From: Bacteroidota bacterium
GTDB lineage: Bacteria; Bacteroidota; Bacteroidia; Cytophagales; Cyclobacteriaceae
DNA length: 64,000 nucleotides
Reading direction: 5' to 3'
NCBI GenBank assembly: GCA_023428695.1
Contig: JAEYWY010000018.1
Coordinates: 50,533-114,532 of the forward strand
Positions within the stretch are counted from its first letter, which is position 1. Each line of letters starts with the position of its first letter. Under the pieces are notes generated by a model that saw only the letters and a program-made list of their open reading frames with translations, was not told where the DNA came from and made no database searches. Shown piece after piece: positions 59,778 through 64,000 of this stretch. Position numbers and translations under genes: made by a program.

Positions 59778-61136
59778 TTACTTAGGTTGCTGCTTCCAAT
59801 ACCTGGACGCCCAGGCAATCCATGTGCTCCAGTTTGGACCTGTGGAATGGCCACCGGCATGCTGACGAAACGCAATGTCACCGTCTACGAGCGGCGTCCC
59901 AATCACTGGAAACTCCGATGTTTTCAGCGGTTGTTTGCCCAACAAACGGTAAACCGGTCCGGCATGAGCAGCCGCGAGAAACATGCCTTTTGCATCCACC
60001 CATTGTCCTTCCACATACGGCGATCCGGAACTGACGAAAACCGGTCTCGGAGCGCACAGCGCTACCAGTTCGTGTGCGTCAACGGGCAGGTCGTCAACGG
60101 TGTGGCTACTCGCGTACTTGATGAAGTTACCGGCAAACCAATGGTACTCGCCGGATGATGCAAGGTTTTCAACCTGTTCACCGAGGTTACGCCGCAGGAT
60201 TTTCGCGCCGCCGGCACCGGATGAGCCAATAAAGCCGAGTGATATCCTGGGTTCGTACGCCATTGCCACAAGGGCAGCTTTTCCGTATCGCGATAGGCCT
60301 TCAATAGCAATTCGTTTTGCGTCTACGTCTTTGTCAGTTTCAAAATAATCGATGGCGCGACTTGCACCCCAGGCCCACGCGCGCAGTGAACCCCAGTCTG
60401 CGGGCTTTCTTGGTTGACCGCGATTTACCAATCCGATAATGCCGGCGCGCAATCCGGCACCATTGTCGGCCTGGATGCTGGCAGGGTTTAGAATCGCAAA
60501 GCCCCAACCCTGCGAAAGCAGTTGCTCTTTCCAGTTGGGTTCACCCGGAGAAAGAAGCGGATTCTGTTGAGGGGGCTGCGGACCAAATGGCCATCGTATG
60601 AAACCAAATTCCACCACAACCGGTACCGGTGCCGTTGCGTTGCGCGGTGTTCCCACTACAATTTCAATTTCAACCTTAATGTCCGGGTACCCGCTGTTGT
60701 CAACAATTCCAGCGAGCTTTTTTTCAGAGACCGCGTAGTTTCCATAGGAAGTATCCTTAACCGAAAGAACCTTCCATGTTACCTGCGGGATCTGGACCGG
60801 AAGTTTTCCGTAGACCTCCTCGTCAAAAAGGGCAACGATTTCAGCGCGGCGTTTTTCCCAGTCCTTGGCGGACTTTACAGGCTGACCGTTGTTAAATTTC
60901 AATGGGTCCGGCAAGGTATAGGCTCGCACTTTTGATTCATCCACGTTGGCAGCATCCGGTGCCTGTGGATTTCCCGAAGGCCCGGGTCTGTTTGGAACAG
61001 TAATGCCGAGTTGTTTCTTCATCTCAGCGTGATCGGCCGAGGAAAGCTTCGCTATACTATCGCGATAAGCCTGAGAGGGCTGAGCATAGGTGATTGAAAC
61101 GACACTAGTCAGCAGGAGGCAGAGGATTGTTTTCAT
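59778..61136 (-). CDS. Glucuronoyl-esterase-like (CE15 family) secreted hydrolase
   Basis: 452 residues with a signal peptide (MKTILCLLLTSVVSITYAQ). The nucleophile serine lies in the CE15 phrase IEGLSRYGKAALVAMAYEPRI, with the oxyanion/acid-base segments SSGAGGAKILRRN and the catalytic His region FRQHAGGHSTGP. CE15 enzymes cut esters between lignin and glucuronic acid in xylan. Its presence suggests that the organism handles plant polysaccharide. Single gene. Confidence 0.85.
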   Translation of the reverse strand: MKTILCLLLTSVVSITYAQPSQAYRDSIAKLSSADHAEMKKQLGITVPNRPGPSGNPQAPDAANVDESKVRAYTLPDPLKFNNGQPVKSAKDWEKRRAEIVALFDEEVYGKLPVQIPQVTWKVLSVKDTSYGNYAVSEKKLAGIVDNSGYPDIKVEIEIVVGTPRNATAPVPVVVEFGFIRWPFGPQPPQQNPLLSPGEPNWKEQLLSQGWGFAILNPASIQADNGAGLRAGIIGLVNRGQPRKPADWGSLRAWAWGASRAIDYFETDKDVDAKRIAIEGLSRYGKAALVAMAYEPRISLGFIGSSGAGGAKILRRNLGEQVENLASSGEYHWFAGNFIKYASSHTVDDLPVDAHELVALCAPRPVFVSSGSPYVEGQWVDAKGMFLAAAHAGPVYRLLGKQPLKTSEFPVIGTPLVDGDIAFRQHAGGHSTGPNWSTWIAWASRYWKQQPK

Positions 61137-61217
61137 ACGATCCTGAAAATAGTCAGTCGCCCTCGCTCATACCAATTTTTTTCCGGGGACGGCGCTTGTT
61201 AATCGTTATGCAACTAG

Positions 61218-61736
61218 TTAAACACGTGTTGCAAACGCTTCATGGATCTTCTTTAGCTGATGAGAGTGCCGTTTCAAATGCATTTCAATGAACCAGAGCC
61301 ATTCAAAGCGGGTCAGGTACCCTATTGTGGGCAGCTCAAAGTCGACGCAGATTTCTGAGAGCTCTTTTTCTCCGATGATGTTCAGGTCTTTTTGATGAAC
61401 GCGATCCAGTTCGGAAATCAATTCTGACTGGGAACGTTCCCGGCTATCGGGAAGTAACGGCCCGGGTGCCGGAAACTTTTTCGAAAGGTCCTCCCACCAT
61501 GGACGGATTGCCGGCAACATTGCGTCAGCAGAACGATCTGTTGCAGCTGTACTTCTATCGGGTACTCCATCCGTTGCAAGGATGATATGCATGGTAACCT
61601 GCGCGGGTGTCCAGCTGCCTTCGAAGGGTACTTCATTAATTCTATCTTCATCAATGGACAAAAGAGCCGTTTTGAAATTCCTGAATGCGGAATCCAATGC
61701 AGTTCGCAGTTGTGTTTTTTGTTTTTCTGTGATCAT
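61218..61736 (-). CDS. DinB-like four-helix-bundle protein
   Basis: 172 residues. Metal-binding histidines are seen in AQVTMHIILATDG and in the C-terminal FIEMHLKRHSHQLKKIHEAF, the His-x-x-x-His-type motif of DinB. It is a second copy of the superfamily in this window (the other is at 52509-52982), with little sequence likeness. Start ATG at 61736, chosen over an open frame to 61793. Confidence 0.78.
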   Translation of the reverse strand: MITEKQKTQLRTALDSAFRNFKTALLSIDEDRINEVPFEGSWTPAQVTMHIILATDGVPDRSTAATDRSADAMLPAIRPWWEDLSKKFPAPGPLLPDSRERSQSELISELDRVHQKDLNIIGEKELSEICVDFELPTIGYLTRFEWLWFIEMHLKRHSHQLKKIHEAFATRV

Positions 61737-61835
61737 TTCTTTTTTCGAAAGGTTGAAAAAGAATACCCATAAAGACGGGTGTATATCTGCCAACGTTGCG
61801 GGTCAACTGCGACAATGTGGGCCGAATGGATGCAC

Positions 61836-62921
61836 CTACATTCGCGAAGCAAAGAGAGAGTGCTGGCTGGCCGTATGGATATTTCTCCATACACGGTTGA
61901 TCTCTGTGGTTTTGTCTGCACCAGCCAGACCGGTGTAGGGATAAAGAATGTGAACCGAAACGAGCGCTGTTTTGTAAAGCTGAAAACTTGTTTCGCTCAC
62001 ACGATTAAGAATGTCGGAAGGAATTGACTGATTATTCTTACAAAATGTCCAGGCAGTTTCCGCTGCTGCGTAAAACCGCGTACGGACTTCATTCAACATC
62101 TGTCTTGCATCCTCCAACACGTTGAGTGCGTCATTCTGTTGCACACGTGACCTGACGATTTCGTCACACAGGTCGACGAATCTTTGAGCGAGCCCCGAGT
62201 AGTTTGCCACTAACGTTGTTTCGGCGAGCTGAAGAAACGGGAATTTGTAAACAGGCTTGTTGATCGTCGTATGATTCGCATCGATGATGAATGAACGTTC
62301 AGTCGGGACCATCAGATTTGTAATGCGGAACCCATGGCTTTCAGTTGCGGCCATGCCCATAGCGCTCCAGTTGGGGATGATTTCAACTTCTGCAGCGTAA
62401 AAAATGAACGACCGTATCAATGGATTGCCGTTGTCATCGATGTGTGAAACGCCATTTTTGGTCAGGATACAGTTTGCTGTGAACATTGTTGCATGCGGGG
62501 CGCCTGATGCATAGGACCATTCGCCATTGATGCGATAGCCGCCAGTGGTTTCTTCAGCAGTTCCTGTTGGCGCGCCGCTTCCTGCAAGGCATGCGTGGTC
62601 ATCTGCGAATACCTTTTCAGAAAGTGCATTCGGTAGAAAGCCCACGAACCATCCGGCGCCGCTGCACAATGTTGTAACCCATGCGGTACTTCCATCGGCC
62701 CATGCAAGAGCTTCTTCGGTTCTCAAAACTTCAGGCAATGTGAAAGCCAACCCACCGTAATCTTGTGGCACGAACATCTTAAACAAGTTCGACTTGTAAA
62801 TTGTCGCGAGTTGTTCGGGATGCAGTTTGCCTGTTGTTTCTGCATCTCCGGCGAATGATCGAATTGTTTCGAGTGCATCATTCGAAAAAAAATGTCTGGG
62901 ATGTGCGATCGTTTCCATCAT
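61836..62921 (-). CDS. Acyl-CoA-dehydrogenase-fold flavoprotein
   Basis: 361 residues. N-terminal helices (LATIYKSNLFKMFVPQDYGGLAF), a beta domain (GYRINGEWSYASGAPHATMFTA, NWSAMGMAATESHGFRITNL) and a C-terminal helical bundle. It resembles the flavin-dependent monooxygenase branch (HpaB/DszC/XiaF-type) more than classic acyl-CoA dehydrogenases, and no catalytic glutamate is obvious to me. The start ATG overlaps the stop of the transporter gene (ATGA), so it is under the same TPP riboswitch. Confidence 0.8.
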   Translation of the reverse strand: MMETIAHPRHFFSNDALETIRSFAGDAETTGKLHPEQLATIYKSNLFKMFVPQDYGGLAFTLPEVLRTEEALAWADGSTAWVTTLCSGAGWFVGFLPNALSEKVFADDHACLAGSGAPTGTAEETTGGYRINGEWSYASGAPHATMFTANCILTKNGVSHIDDNGNPLIRSFIFYAAEVEIIPNWSAMGMAATESHGFRITNLMVPTERSFIIDANHTTINKPVYKFPFLQLAETTLVANYSGLAQRFVDLCDEIVRSRVQQNDALNVLEDARQMLNEVRTRFYAAAETAWTFCKNNQSIPSDILNRVSETSFQLYKTALVSVHILYPYTGLAGADKTTEINRVWRNIHTASQHSLFASRM

Positions 62922-63547
62922 TCCTGATAAGCTTTGGCTTCACGCCGGTATTTCCGGATCCAGTCAACGTAGCCGATACAGGCCACGACAAACAAAAAAA
63001 TCGTGAGCACACCGAAGAGTGGCAGCTTCTTTTGAAACAGCAGCGGGATAGCGAACGCATTTGAAATGTTGAGCAGTATCCAGTTTTCGATCTTTCTTCG
63101 CGCAAGCAACCACATGCCAGCCCATGCCGTTGAGCTGACCCACGCATCCCAGGCCGGCACAGTGGATGGCGTGAACTGGCGTAGTATGAAGAACAGGATC
63201 GCCCAGCCTCCGATAGCGATCGCAGCGGTTGTAAACCATTCCGTTTTTGTCGTGAATGAAATTCGAACAGGTGGTTCACCTTTTCTTTGATGCCAGTACC
63301 ACCATCCGTAGACACTCATAACGAGGTAATACAGGTTCAGCGCCGATTCGGCGTATAGACCAACATTGAAGAGGCTAAACATCGATAACGTCACTGAAAT
63401 TATTCCGGCAGGATAAAGCAGAATGTTGTTTGCGCGCGCGAGTAAAACCTCAGCGACGCCAAAGATCAGCACGATCCATTGAATGGTGTCTGTGTGTGAT
63501 GCCTGTTCCTTCAACAATTCCCATGTCGGGGCTAAATCAATATCCAT
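62918..63547 (-). CDS. pnuC: PnuC-family transporter, thiamine (PnuT) type
   Basis: 209 residues with seven hydrophobic segments. TM and ligand motifs: LIFGVAEVLLARANNILLYPAG, LNLYYLVMSVYGWWYWHQR (W-x-x-W around the ligand), and DAWVSSTAWAGMWLLARRKIENW. PnuC carries nicotinamide riboside, but when a TPP riboswitch lies in front, as here, the protein is taken to carry thiamine (PnuT). Start ATG at 63547. The 3' end overlaps the flavoprotein gene. Confidence 0.9.
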   Translation of the reverse strand: MDIDLAPTWELLKEQASHTDTIQWIVLIFGVAEVLLARANNILLYPAGIISVTLSMFSLFNVGLYAESALNLYYLVMSVYGWWYWHQRKGEPPVRISFTTKTEWFTTAAIAIGGWAILFFILRQFTPSTVPAWDAWVSSTAWAGMWLLARRKIENWILLNISNAFAIPLLFQKKLPLFGVLTIFLFVVACIGYVDWIRKYRREAKAYQE

Positions 63548-63586
63548 GTGTTTATGTGCTGAAGGAGTGCCGATAGTGTGTGATCA

Positions 63587-63706
<120 letters not shown>

Positions 63707-63758
63707 GGGTAAAGATAGACAATCAATTTGATATTCTAACAGCCTGCGTGACGACTAT

Positions 63759-63974
63759 TCATTCGAAAGAATTTCGGGATAATTTGTTTGAATAAATTTC
63801 TGCTGATCTTTGGTCAGGAAAATATATCGCGATAGCTCCCCGTCGCTGCGACAATAGAAAAACGCGCCAGGCGCCAAGCAAATGGGCGATACGTGTGGCT
63901 TCTTCAGCCGTCAACGGTTGAGCTTCTGCAGCGAAGACCAGCAGACTAAACAACGAAAGCAGGATGAGTCTCAT
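63759..63974 (-). CDS. Short secreted hypothetical protein, possibly frameshifted
   Basis: 71 residues with a clear signal peptide (MRLILLSLFSLLVFAAEAQ). After residue 35 the alternative frame reads FFYCRSDGELSRYIFLTKDQ and continues to a stop at 63755-63757; that text looks more like real protein than frame 0. So the gene may be broken by a one-base shift near bases 63860-63870, or the frame-0 reading is right and short. Position: upstream of the TPP riboswitch, same strand. Confidence 0.45.
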   Translation of the reverse strand: MRLILLSLFSLLVFAAEAQPLTAEEATRIAHLLGAWRVFLLSQRRGAIAIYFPDQRSAEIYSNKLSRNSFE

Positions 63975-64000
63975 GGAAGGCGTGTACTACATTAAGATAA

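Overview
The window is chromosomal DNA of a member of the Bacteroidota, most likely a Cytophagales-type aerobe. The signs are: several perfect TAnnTTTG (-7) promoter boxes of the Bacteroidota primary sigma factor; almost no Shine-Dalgarno sequences; a protein with a C-terminal type IX secretion sorting domain; the families DUF4270, DUF4230 and DUF2807 (GIN); a LytS/LytTR pair; and an ECF sigma factor followed by a carboxypeptidase-regulatory/TonB fusion. I see no rRNA, tRNA, CRISPR array, insertion sequence or phage gene.

Layout. 1-1347 is the 3' part of rho. 1433-6884 (minus) is a System I cytochrome c maturation operon, ccmBCDEF, preceded and translationally coupled to a Wzz-like gene. 7023-20565 (plus) is a tightly packed surface-glycan locus: UDP-HexNAc dehydrogenase, aminotransferase, acetyltransferase and oxidoreductase (WbpA/E/D/B type), then sialic-acid-type NeuB, NeuC and NeuA, a Wzx flippase, a methyltransferase-like protein, several glycosyltransferases and a Wzy-like polymerase. 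A GT2 enzyme and a WecA-type initiating transferase follow (20715-22706). 22723-25053 holds pheS, a 3-hydroxyacyl-CoA dehydrogenase and a Rieske-like lipoprotein. Next come an iron-sulfur-repair type hemerythrin (minus), a CtpA protease, homogentisate dioxygenase with a thioesterase, and a minus-strand group (purN, a UbiA prenyltransferase, a YbhN-like protein, panD, panC). A plus-strand operon from 33342 carries a GT5 N-domain protein, a DUF4270 lipoprotein, glmS, an ECF sigma factor, the TonB-fusion protein and a DUF4230 protein.

From 39947 the minus strand carries a LytTR regulator and LytS-type kinase, an aminotransferase, recR and clpS. Then follow a sodium/solute symporter, an alkyltransferase-like protein without its cysteine, two large secreted proteins (one an M1 peptidase), a T9SS cargo protein, two DinB-like proteins, a YciI-like protein, an aldo/keto reductase, a TPR protein, a GIN-domain protein, a decayed ABC-permease fragment, a GNAT enzyme, a DUF5009/DUF1624-like membrane protein and a CE15-like esterase. 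The window ends with a TPP riboswitch controlling a PnuC-family (PnuT-like) transporter coupled to an acyl-CoA-dehydrogenase-fold enzyme.

Most notable: the combination of a WbpABDE set with NeuBCA in one overlapping operon; the CxxxY-type CcmE in an operon headed by a Wzz-like gene; the TPP-riboswitch-controlled flavoenzyme; three genes whose -7 box abuts the ATG, suggesting leaderless mRNAs; and an ABC-permease pseudogene tail. All assignments come from reading motifs by eye; no database search was possible.
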